NCBI GenBank assembly: GCA_041605955.1
Contig: JBFIXI010000002.1
Location: 1-64,000, forward strand
Reading direction: 5' to 3'
DNA from: JAHEJX01 sp041605955
Lineage (GTDB): Bacteria; Actinomycetota; Acidimicrobiia; Spongiisociales; UBA5794
DNA: 64,000 nt
Shown here: positions 57,612 to 64,000 of the stretch, piece after piece
Numbering within the stretch: the first letter of the stretch is position 1
Layout: every line of letters starts with the position of its first letter
The notes under the pieces: model-generated
Database searches by the model: none
The model's input: the letters and a program-made list of their open reading frames with translations, nothing else
What the model was told of the DNA's origin: nothing
Translations under genes and position numbers: made by a program

Positions 57612-57650
57612 GGAGAACACTATATAAGAGTTTCTTATATATAACTTCAG
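57612..57650. promoter_or_regulatory. AT-rich palindromic operator between LysR and INO1-type genes
   Basis: TATATAAGA-GTT-TCTTATATA (57621-57641) is a perfect 9-bp inverted repeat in a high-GC region. On the minus strand it overlaps TATAGT (57624-57619), the -10 element for the LysR gene. It is a probable LysR-type operator for both genes. Confidence 0.65.
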
Positions 57651-57716
57651 AAACATTCGCTTGTCCGATCGAACGGCCTCGCGTAGGTTTCTTGATGTGC
57701 TACTGAAAGGAAGGAC

Positions 57717-58949
57717 GTGAACCAAGCTCCCGCCGGCAAGCTGCGCATCCTAACCCCGGGCCTCGGGGCCGTGGCGTCAACGTTCATGGCCGGCGTGCTG
57801 CTGGCTCGGCGCGATCTTGCCAAGCCGATCGGGTCACTGACGGAGTACGCCCACATCGACGACGAGCCGCTGCAGTCGCTCGTAGCCGGCCTCGACGACA
57901 TCTTGTTCGGCGCCTGGGACATCTACGACGAATCGGCATATGAGGTAGCGGCTCGCTCAGGCGTACTCTCGCCGGCGCATCTGGCGGCGGTGGAAGACGA
58001 GCTACGCGACATTCGGCCGCGCCAAGGAGTGTTCGACCCGCGCTGGGTCAAAGCGCTCGACGACGCCAATCACGTCAAGCGAGGCGACAACCTCATGGAG
58101 CTGGCCGATCAGCTGAGCGCCGATATCGAATCCTTCCGGCTGGCCGGCGAGCGGCTGGTCATGATCTGGTGCGGCTCCACCGAGGCGTATCACGAGCCGA
58201 CGGAGGTCCATCGAGATCTGGACGCGTTCGAACGCGGCCTCAAGGCCAACGATCCGGCCATCGCCCCCAGCCAGGTCTACGCATACGCCGCGGTGCGGGC
58301 CGGCGTTCCATTCGCCAACGGAGCGCCCAACCTCACGCTGGACTTCCCGGCACTCGTCGAGTTGGCCGAGCTGCACGACGTGCCAATTGCGGGCAAGGAC
58401 TTCAAAACCGGCCAGACGCTGATCAAGACCATCCTGGCGCCGGGACTTCGGTCTCGCCAGATCGGAGTGCGGGGATGGTTCTCCACCAACATCCTGGGGA
58501 ACCGGGACGGGGAGGTGCTCGATCACCCCGACAACTTCAGAACCAAAGAGGCGTCCAAGCTCGGGGTGCTCGATTCGCTACTGGAGCCGGCGCGTAATCC
58601 GGACCTGTACGGCGACATCACCCACGAAGTGCGAATCCACTACTACCCGCCGCGGGGTGACGACAAAGAGGGTTGGGACAACGTCGACATCTTCGGCTGG
58701 CTGGATTACCCCATGCAGATCAAGGTCAATTTCCTGTGCCGCGACAGCATCTTGGCAGCGCCGATCGTGCTCGACCTGGCGCGGTTGCTGGACCTGGCCG
58801 CCCGCAAGGGCCACGCAGGGGTGCAGGACTGGCTCGGCTACTACTTCAAGAGCCCACAGGTAGCGGCCGCCGGCGCCCGGGTGGAGCATGACCTGTTCCG
58901 CCAGGAGCGGCTCATGTTCGATCAGATCGCCAAGCTGGCGGCCGGCTGA
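57717..58949 (+). CDS. Inositol-3-phosphate synthase
   Basis: NAD-dependent conversion of glucose 6-phosphate to 1L-myo-inositol 1-phosphate, the first step to phosphatidylinositol or mycothiol. The 410 residues have the NAD loop TPGLGAVASTFMAG, then NGAPNLTLDFPALVEL, AGKDFKTGQTLIKT, STNILGNRDGEVL, and HYYPPRGDDKEGWDNVDIFG. The GTG start at 57717 follows GAAAGGAAGG. It is probably controlled by the divergent LysR protein. The stop codon lies in the loop of a strong hairpin (58941-58956). Confidence 0.92.
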   Translation: MNQAPAGKLRILTPGLGAVASTFMAGVLLARRDLAKPIGSLTEYAHIDDEPLQSLVAGLDDILFGAWDIYDESAYEVAARSGVLSPAHLAAVEDELRDIRPRQGVFDPRWVKALDDANHVKRGDNLMELADQLSADIESFRLAGERLVMIWCGSTEAYHEPTEVHRDLDAFERGLKANDPAIAPSQVYAYAAVRAGVPFANGAPNLTLDFPALVELAELHDVPIAGKDFKTGQTLIKTILAPGLRSRQIGVRGWFSTNILGNRDGEVLDHPDNFRTKEASKLGVLDSLLEPARNPDLYGDITHEVRIHYYPPRGDDKEGWDNVDIFGWLDYPMQIKVNFLCRDSILAAPIVLDLARLLDLAARKGHAGVQDWLGYYFKSPQVAAAGARVEHDLFRQERLMFDQIAKLAAG

Positions 58950-58956
58950 AGCCGGC
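58941..58956 (+). terminator. Hairpin with the stop codon in its loop
   Basis: GCCGGC, loop TGAA, GCCGGC; the TGA stop of the inositol-phosphate synthase gene is in the loop. There is no T tract. It lies between convergent genes and may end transcripts from either side. Confidence 0.35.
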
Positions 58957-58986
58957 TCGCCACTCGGCGGGACATGCGCGTTGCGA

Positions 58987-60114
58987 TCAGCCGCCGAGGC
59001 GCTCTGCCACGTAGTCGATTGCACCCGTCAAGATGTCCACGTCACCCGGCTCCACGTTGGGGAAGCAGGCGACCCGCAACTGGTTGCGGCCGAGCTTGCG
59101 ATAGCCGAAGGTATCGACCACGCCGTTGGCCCGTAGCACTGCTTCCACGGTGTCGGCGTCGATCGTGTCCACCAGATCGATCGTCACGGTGGTCGGGGAG
59201 CGCAAAACGGGGTCGGTGACGAACGGGTTGGCGATCGGGCTCGATTCGGCCCATTCGTAGATCGTGGTGGACGACGCGGCGGCCCGCTTGATGCCCCAAT
59301 CCAAGCCGCCGTTGCTGAGCATCGTTTCGATCTGCTGCGCCAGCAGGAAGAGGGTCGCTATGGCCGGCGTGTTGTAGGTCTGGTTCTTACGTGAGTTGTC
59401 GAGCGCGGTCTTCAGGTTGAGGAATGGAGGTATCCACCTATCGGATGCGGCCAGACGCTCGATGCGGTCGATAGCGGCAGGGGAGCAGATAGCCAGCCAC
59501 AACCCGCCGTCGGCCCCGAAGGCTTTCTGCGGAGAGAAGTAGTAGACGTCGTAGTGGGCGTTGTCGACCGCGATGGCTCCGGCCGCAGATGTGGCGTCGA
59601 CGAGCATCAGACCCTCGCCGTCGGCGGGGCGGGCTACCGGCAGGGTCACCCCGGTCGACGTCTCGTTGTGGATGAGTGCATAGGCATCGACCGAAGCGTC
59701 GGCGACCAACGAGGCGCCGGCGCCGTAGTCGCCCGCAATCACTTGGGGATCGGCGAGATGAGGTGCCCCGGCGGTGACCGCGGCGAACTTCGCCGAGAAC
59801 TCGCCGATTGCCACGTGTTGGCTGCGGTGTTCGATGAGACCGAAAGCGGCAGCATCCCAGAAGGCGGTGGCTCCGCCGTTTCCCAGCACCACCTCGAAAC
59901 GCTCACCGATCCCGTACAGGTCGGCGAGGCCCTCTTGAACCGCGGCTACTACCCGGCGAACTGCGGGTTGACGGTGGCTGGTGCCCATCAGGGAGCTTCC
60001 ACTGGCGGCAAGCGCATCCAGGCTCGCCACCAGCACCTTGGAGGGTCCGGAACCGAACCGTCCATCGCTCGGCAGCAGGTCGGCAGGAAGCTTGATATCG
60101 GGAAGATCGGTCAT
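58987..60114 (-). CDS. serC: Phosphoserine aminotransferase
   Basis: PLP enzyme converting 3-phosphohydroxypyruvate to phosphoserine in serine synthesis. The 375-residue protein has FGSGPSKVLVASLDAL, LMGTSHRQPAVRRVV, GNGGATAFWDAAAF, and the PLP Lys 197 in SPQKAFGADGGLWL. This is the actinobacterial type. ATG 60114; the divergent aminotransferase gene starts 58 bp away. Confidence 0.92.
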   Translation of the reverse strand: MTDLPDIKLPADLLPSDGRFGSGPSKVLVASLDALAASGSSLMGTSHRQPAVRRVVAAVQEGLADLYGIGERFEVVLGNGGATAFWDAAAFGLIEHRSQHVAIGEFSAKFAAVTAGAPHLADPQVIAGDYGAGASLVADASVDAYALIHNETSTGVTLPVARPADGEGLMLVDATSAAGAIAVDNAHYDVYYFSPQKAFGADGGLWLAICSPAAIDRIERLAASDRWIPPFLNLKTALDNSRKNQTYNTPAIATLFLLAQQIETMLSNGGLDWGIKRAAASSTTIYEWAESSPIANPFVTDPVLRSPTTVTIDLVDTIDADTVEAVLRANGVVDTFGYRKLGRNQLRVACFPNVEPGDVDILTGAIDYVAERLGG

Positions 60115-60172
60115 GGATGCAGATGGTTAGGGTGGGCGATCAGAGGCTAATGCGCTGAGGAGAGTAACAACC

Positions 60173-61378
60173 ATGTCAGCTGGGTCCCACGAGCTGTCAC
60201 AGCGTGCCAGCGAGCTCGCCGAGTCGGCAACGCTGGCCATCACGACTCGCGCCGCCGCACTCAGGGCGGCCGGCCACGACGTGATCGGCTTTGGGGCCGG
60301 CCAACCCGACTTTCCCACCCCAGCTCCGATCATCGCGGCGGCGGCCGCCGCCGCCGCCGAGAAGCGGAATCACGGCTACACGCCGGCCGGGGGCCTGCCC
60401 GAGTTCCGCGAAGCGATCGCCGCCAAGACCATCCGCGACTCGGGGTTCGATGTGTCGGCCTCCGAAGTCGTGGTGACCAACGGCGGCAAGCACGCTGTAT
60501 ATGCCACTTGCCAAGTGTTGCTGAATCCGGGCGACGAGGTCTTGCTGCCGTCGCCTTTCTGGGTGTCTTATCCGGAGTCCGTGCGGCTGGCCGGGGGAGT
60601 GCCAGTGCCGGTGGTCACCGATGCCGGCAGCGGCTTTCAGGTGTCGATCGATCAGCTCGAGGCCGCCTGCACAGATCGGACGAAGCTGCTCATCTTCGTC
60701 TCTCCCTCGAACCCGACCGGAGCCGTCTATTCCCCAGAGGCAGTGGCCGCCGTCGGGGCTTGGGCGGCCGAGCGGGAAATCTGGGTGATGACGGACGAGA
60801 TCTACGAGCACCTGGTCTACGGCGAGGCGCGCCATGTCTCGATGCCGGTGGTGGCGCCCGAGATACGCGACCGTTGTGTTGTCGTCAATGGGTGCTCCAA
60901 GACCTATGCCATGACGGGGTGGCGGGTCGGTTGGCTGATCGGCCCCCAGGAGGTGGCCGCGGCGGCGATCCGTCTGCAGTCCCACATGACGTCGAATGTC
61001 TCCAACGTGGCGCAGTGCGCCGGCTTGGAGGCGGTGGTCGGCGGGCTCGAGGCGGTCGCCGAGATGAAGCTGGCGTTCGATCGGCGACGCCGGACGATGC
61101 ACCGGATGCTGAACGAGATCGGCGGCGTGGACTGTCTAGAACCGGAAGGGGCGTTCTACGCCTTTCCGTCCGTGACGGGTCTGCTCAATCGGCCGCTGGG
61201 AGGCGGGCGGACCGCAGCTACCTCGGCGGAGCTAGCCACCCTCGTGCTGGAGGAGGCCAAAGTGGCGTTCGTGCCCGGCGAGGCCTTCGGGGCTCCTGGC
61301 TACGCCCGCTTCTCCTTTGCGCTCGGTGACGACGACCTGGTGGAGGGTCTCAGCCGGATCGCCAAGCTCGCCCAGTAG
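60173..61378 (+). CDS. Aspartate/aromatic-type aminotransferase, class I
   Basis: PLP-dependent aminotransferase of 401 residues, most like the aspartate aminotransferases of the Ib subgroup: DVIGFGAGQPDFPTP, GYTPAGGLPEFREAIA, VTNGGKHAVY, SPSNPTGAVY, and the PLP Lys 243 in NGCSKTYAMTGWRVGW. The substrate Arg is probably in ARFSFAL at the C-terminus. GAGGAG precedes the ATG by about 10 nt. Convergent with the AroQ fusion; a GGCGGC/GCCGCC hairpin (61388-61405) separates them. Confidence 0.92.
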   Translation: MSAGSHELSQRASELAESATLAITTRAAALRAAGHDVIGFGAGQPDFPTPAPIIAAAAAAAAEKRNHGYTPAGGLPEFREAIAAKTIRDSGFDVSASEVVVTNGGKHAVYATCQVLLNPGDEVLLPSPFWVSYPESVRLAGGVPVPVVTDAGSGFQVSIDQLEAACTDRTKLLIFVSPSNPTGAVYSPEAVAAVGAWAAEREIWVMTDEIYEHLVYGEARHVSMPVVAPEIRDRCVVVNGCSKTYAMTGWRVGWLIGPQEVAAAAIRLQSHMTSNVSNVAQCAGLEAVVGGLEAVAEMKLAFDRRRRTMHRMLNEIGGVDCLEPEGAFYAFPSVTGLLNRPLGGGRTAATSAELATLVLEEAKVAFVPGEAFGAPGYARFSFALGDDDLVEGLSRIAKLAQ

Positions 61379-61387
61379 CTCGGCCGC

Positions 61388-61405
61388 GGCGGCTCAGCTG
61401 CCGCC
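61388..61405. terminator. Hairpin between convergent genes
   Basis: GGCGGC, loop TCAGCT, GCCGCC: a 6-bp stem overlapping the end of the aroQ-hydrolase fusion gene and 10 nt after the aminotransferase stop. No T run; a possible bidirectional terminator. Confidence 0.3.
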
Positions 61406-62587
61406 CAGCCAGCCGATCACCCCGGCCCACTCCTTCGAGTCCGGATCGAGCATTCCAAAGTGGTCCGCGCCCCGGTGGACTTGGATGACGACGTCGTCGC
61501 CTGCGGCGTGGGCCGCCGCCACATATGCCTGGGACATAGCAAGTGGCACGCGATCGTCGTGATCGCCGTGGACGATGAGCTGAGTGGCCCCCAGCGGGAG
61601 CAACTCGATCGGGGACGATGTCCGGTAGCGCTCCGGCCCGTCGGCGGGAGAGCGGCGCAGAAAACTCTCGACGGCGCCATCGTCTAGATGGAGCCGGTGC
61701 GCCTCGGCGAGATCGGCAACCGGCGCCAAAGCCACCACCCGGGTCGGTATGACAGCCGCTTCGGTGGCGGATTGGTCGTCGTGAAGGCGGGGCCGGACTG
61801 CGCTCCACAACGCCAGCTGTCCGCCGGCTGAGTGCCCGATGGCGACGACGTCGGTCAAATCCAGGTTGTGTGCTCCGGCGAGCTCCGCGAGATGGTCACA
61901 TGCTTCCGCTACGTCCTCCATGGTCACGGGCCAGCCGCCACCGCTGCCCACGCGGTGATACTCGACGTTCCACGTCGCCCATCCTCTGCTGTGCAGGTCG
62001 ACGGCGAGCTGGTCCATCAGATCGAGCGTCCAGACATCGTGCCAGAAACCCCCGTGGAGCAAGATGGCTACCGGGTGCGGGCCGCCGTGGGGCGGCACGC
62101 GCAGTTCACCGTATTGGCTGTCCGCCGAACCGTAGGCGAGGCGTTGCGCGGGGACGGCAGTCGTTGCCGCAATGCGGCGCAGCGCGTCGTAGTAGCCCCG
62201 CAGGCCTCGTCCGTAGATCTGGTGGTCGGCGGCGACGCCGGTGACGGAGCGACGCCGCCACGGCTCTCGCGCCCGAATGTTGGAGATGTGGACTTCGACC
62301 GTCAGCTTGTCGACGGCGACGAGCGCGTCGTAGAGGGCGTAGCTGTAATGCGAGAGGGCCCCCGGGTTGATGAGCACTGCGTCGGCCTCGGCGCGGCCGC
62401 CATGCAGGGCGTCGATCAGCGCTCCCTCGTGATTGCTCTGGAAGAAGCTGCACTCGAGACCGAGTTGCTCGGCCCATGCCGTGATCTGGTTTTCCAGCTC
62501 GGCGAGCGTTGTCGAGCCGTATACCTCGGGCTGGCGAGTACCCAGCAGATTCAAGTTGGGCCCGTGGACCACCAGGACATGTGCCAT
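61394..62587 (-). CDS. aroQ: AroQ type II 3-dehydroquinate dehydratase fused to an alpha/beta hydrolase
   Basis: One continuous 397-residue frame joins two enzymes. Residues 1-140 are a complete type II dehydroquinase: VHGPNLNLLGTRQPEVYG with catalytic Tyr 23 and Arg 18, FFQSNHEGALIDALH, INPGALSHYSYALYDAL, and VEVHISNIRAREPWRRRS with the catalytic His. Residues 150-397 are an esterase-type hydrolase: ILLHGGFW (oxyanion hole), nucleophile Ser 253 in GHSAGGQLALW, HGDHDDRVP and ADHFGM for Asp and His. The hydrolase resembles kynurenine-formamidase or BD-FAE-type esterases (inference). No stop or restart lies between the parts. ATG 62587. Confidence 0.88.
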   Translation of the reverse strand: MAHVLVVHGPNLNLLGTRQPEVYGSTTLAELENQITAWAEQLGLECSFFQSNHEGALIDALHGGRAEADAVLINPGALSHYSYALYDALVAVDKLTVEVHISNIRAREPWRRRSVTGVAADHQIYGRGLRGYYDALRRIAATTAVPAQRLAYGSADSQYGELRVPPHGGPHPVAILLHGGFWHDVWTLDLMDQLAVDLHSRGWATWNVEYHRVGSGGGWPVTMEDVAEACDHLAELAGAHNLDLTDVVAIGHSAGGQLALWSAVRPRLHDDQSATEAAVIPTRVVALAPVADLAEAHRLHLDDGAVESFLRRSPADGPERYRTSSPIELLPLGATQLIVHGDHDDRVPLAMSQAYVAAAHAAGDDVVIQVHRGADHFGMLDPDSKEWAGVIGWLGGS

Positions 62588-62634
62588 TGCTGCCAGAGGC
62601 TACGGCGGGGCGCCGACCCCTACAACAAGGCGGT

Positions 62635-63414
62635 TCATCCTGCGGTCGGGATCGAATCCGGGACCGGTACGAGATGCTCCGGCAGCAGCGCTTTGGCCTC
62701 GTTCACAACCGCGGTAGACAATGTTGCCGGCGTGACCGGGGCCAGAGCTTCGAGCTCGGCGACGATTGCCGACACGACCGCAGCGACAGTCAGCTGAGGC
62801 TGTTGATCCGTCAAGGCTCCCGTGGCGCTCGGGTCGAACTCCAGCCCCAGTGCGCGGTACACGGGATGGAGGGCCCGATTCACCTCGGCGGCGCCATTCA
62901 CGACGATCACGCCGCCTACGTGAGCCGCCCGCCGCGCCAGGCGCTGGCCCACCCCCATGACCTTGCGGCCTCCAGAGTGGTGAACGCTGAAGCGTCCCGG
63001 ACAGTATTCGCCGGGAATCTCACCAATTGCGGCGGCCACTCCCACCCGGCCAAACGCCCGCACCAACAGCTCAGACAAGCCGACGAACCCTTCCTGGATC
63101 CGAGCGCGCGGATCGTCAATGGCTCGAGTCCAGCTGAAAGCCAGTGTTTCCTCGTGGAACACGGCGGCGCGGCCCCCGGCAAGGCGCAGCAGCGGCGTAT
63201 AGTCCATGTCGCGAGCGGCCGCGGCGGCAATGGCAAACCCGGGCGATATGGCGTCGCGCTTCCCGAAGGCGAGCACGCGACCCGGCGAGTAGATACGAAA
63301 CGTCTCGCCGAGCCGCTCCGCCGACACGGCCCGCAGCAGGGCGCGGGCCAGGGTGGTGTCGAGCCCGGGAACGGCGGGAAACGAATCCATGACGAGGCTG
63401 ATGTGGCGGCTCAT
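62635..63414 (-). CDS. Lipoate-protein ligase A-family protein
   Basis: Acyltransferase fold for lipoyl or octanoyl groups, acting on 2-oxoacid dehydrogenases or glycine cleavage H protein. The 259-residue protein shows the RLAGGRAAVFHEETLAFSW core and EYCPGRFSVHHSGGRKVMGV with the conserved Lys. GQRLARRAAHVGGVIVVNG follows. Whether it is a ligase or an octanoyltransferase cannot be decided. TAGGGT, 6 nt, ATG at 63414 gives a leaderless promoter, and three 13-bp repeats lie directly upstream. Confidence 0.85.
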   Translation of the reverse strand: MSRHISLVMDSFPAVPGLDTTLARALLRAVSAERLGETFRIYSPGRVLAFGKRDAISPGFAIAAAAARDMDYTPLLRLAGGRAAVFHEETLAFSWTRAIDDPRARIQEGFVGLSELLVRAFGRVGVAAAIGEIPGEYCPGRFSVHHSGGRKVMGVGQRLARRAAHVGGVIVVNGAAEVNRALHPVYRALGLEFDPSATGALTDQQPQLTVAAVVSAIVAELEALAPVTPATLSTAVVNEAKALLPEHLVPVPDSIPTAG

Positions 63415-63422
63415 GGCCGAAC

Positions 63423-63461
63423 CCTATACCTGGGCCCTATACCTAGGCCCTATACCTGGGC
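63423..63461 (-). repeat. Three 13-bp tandem repeats carrying TATA elements
   Basis: Plus-strand unit CCTATACCTGGGC (63423-63435, 63436-63448 with one change, 63449-63461). On the minus strand each unit contains GGTATAGG, so three TATA-containing elements lie one after another just upstream of the lipoate-ligase gene. Confidence 0.85.
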
Positions 63462-63509
63462 GCCGTGACCGCCTGTCTCGGATCAGCCGGGATTGCGGCG
63501 AGGCGTCGG

Positions 63510-63521
63510 TATCCTGGGGCC
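63510..63521 (+). promoter_or_regulatory. Leaderless-type promoter of the lipoprotein gene
   Basis: TATCCT (63510-63515), GGGGCC, then GTG at 63522. Confidence 0.45.
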
Positions 63522-64000
63522 GTGCACTTCTCCACAACCACTGGAACATTGTGGCGCGCCGCGCTCGCCGGTGCCGTGTTGGTAGCCGGGCTCACCGCGT
63601 GCGGCGACACGGGTTTGCTCGACGGGCTGGGAGGGCGCACCCAGACCGCGGTGCTCGGCGAAGTCTCGACGACGTCGACCATACCGATCGTCGTCGGCGA
63701 GGACGATACGCTCGGTGTGGTCCTCGCCTCCGACGTGGCCTGGTGGAACGACAACATCGAAGGCGAAGCGACCGGTGAGAAGAACTACATTGTCGCACGA
63801 GTTTGGGAGCGCAACCCCCATCAGCGCTTTCATCAGGCGAGCCGGCTCGAGATCGTTCAGGCAATTCCCAACATCGGCTTTCCAGGAATCGTCCCGGAAG
63901 ACGTCCGGTTCATCACCAGCCAGCTGGTCTACGACACTGCGTCCGCGACTCTCGATGCCGAGTTCTCGGCTGCGTTCGGATTGTGGCCGGTGGAGCCCTA
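63522..64000 (+). CDS. Lipoprotein, unknown function (3' end outside window)
   Basis: Open frame from GTG 63522 to the window end, 159 complete codons. The signal peptide ends in the lipobox GLTAC (Cys about residue 27, in VLVAGLTACGDTG). The mature part includes DVAWWNDNIEGEATGEKNYI, VARVWERNPHQRFHQASRLE and FPGIVPEDVRFITSQLVYD. No family recognised. The start fits a leaderless promoter. Confidence 0.7.
   Translation, partial: MHFSTTTGTLWRAALAGAVLVAGLTACGDTGLLDGLGGRTQTAVLGEVSTTSTIPIVVGEDDTLGVVLASDVAWWNDNIEGEATGEKNYIVARVWERNPHQRFHQASRLEIVQAIPNIGFPGIVPEDVRFITSQLVYDTASATLDAEFSAAFGLWPVEP

Noticed and set aside
63423..63461. CRISPR or transposon end repeats
   Set aside because: 13-bp units without spacers, no transposase nearby.

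Overview
The window comes from a high-GC bacterial chromosome, most probably an actinobacterium outside the well-studied genera (Acidimicrobiia-like; inference). Supporting traits are an actinobacterial LexA box, a split ImuA/ImuB plus DnaE2 mutasome, DUF2510-RDD membrane proteins, a SigK/RskA-type sigma/anti-sigma pair, a DUF3152 protease-like protein, inositol-3-phosphate synthase and a luciferase-like, probably F420-using oxidoreductase. Start codons are often GTG or TTG, genes commonly overlap by 1-8 nt, and many isolated genes show TANNNT followed 6-7 nt later by the start codon, the pattern of leaderless transcripts. I saw no rRNA, tRNA, insertion sequence, prophage or CRISPR array.

Positions 1-19.8 kb hold a dense, conserved housekeeping run, all on the plus strand: the end of tsf, then pyrH, frr, cdsA, dxr, an RseP-type protease, ispG and proS; then rimP, nusA, infB, a DUF503 gene, rbfA, nrnA, truB, ribF, rpsO and pnp. 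It joins translation and ribosome maturation, RNA turnover, phospholipid synthesis, the MEP isoprenoid pathway and flavin cofactors. Structured leaders precede rimP, rpsO and pnp. CdsA carries a very long acidic N-terminal extension, and NusA and PNPase carry low-complexity tails built on DNA tandem repeats.

Positions 19.8-31.6 kb are mixed: a Cys-tRNA(Pro) deacylase, a large secreted mosaic protein, the SOS-controlled imuA-imuB pair with a LexA box inside its promoter, an acyltransferase, a YcaQ/AlkX-type DNA glycosylase, a membrane-anchored propeller-like protein, and a small operon (SDR, 5-formyl-THF cyclo-ligase, a second YbaK-like editing protein, an isochorismatase-like hydrolase).

Positions 31.6-36.1 kb (minus) are a complete thiamine operon, thiN-thiB-thiP-thiQ, under a TPP riboswitch whose conserved 3' end contains the thiN ribosome binding site. 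Facing it is a plus-strand module (36.1-37.6 kb) with three 11-bp direct repeats, a possible micro-ORF, a ribbon-helix-helix protein and a DUF4097 protein.

Positions 37.6-48 kb carry a second PlsC-like acyltransferase, the RskA/SigK pair, uridine kinase, an SGNH hydrolase, YchF, a secreted RTX-repeat/DUF3152 fusion coupled to two uncharacterised genes, an LLM oxidoreductase, ACT-domain proteins and two paralogous DUF2510-RDD proteins. At 48.0-51.5 kb, dnaE2 follows four 15-bp tandem repeats and a second LexA box identical to that of imuA-imuB.

Positions 51.6-64 kb are mainly metabolic: a universal stress protein, an acyl-CoA synthetase, a GcvR-like ACT protein, threonine aldolase, a SnoaL-like protein, SixA, a LysR regulator divergent from inositol-3-phosphate synthase across an AT-rich palindrome, SerC, an aspartate-type aminotransferase, an unusual AroQ-alpha/beta hydrolase fusion, a lipoate-protein ligase-like protein behind three 13-bp repeats, and the start of a lipoprotein cut by the window end.
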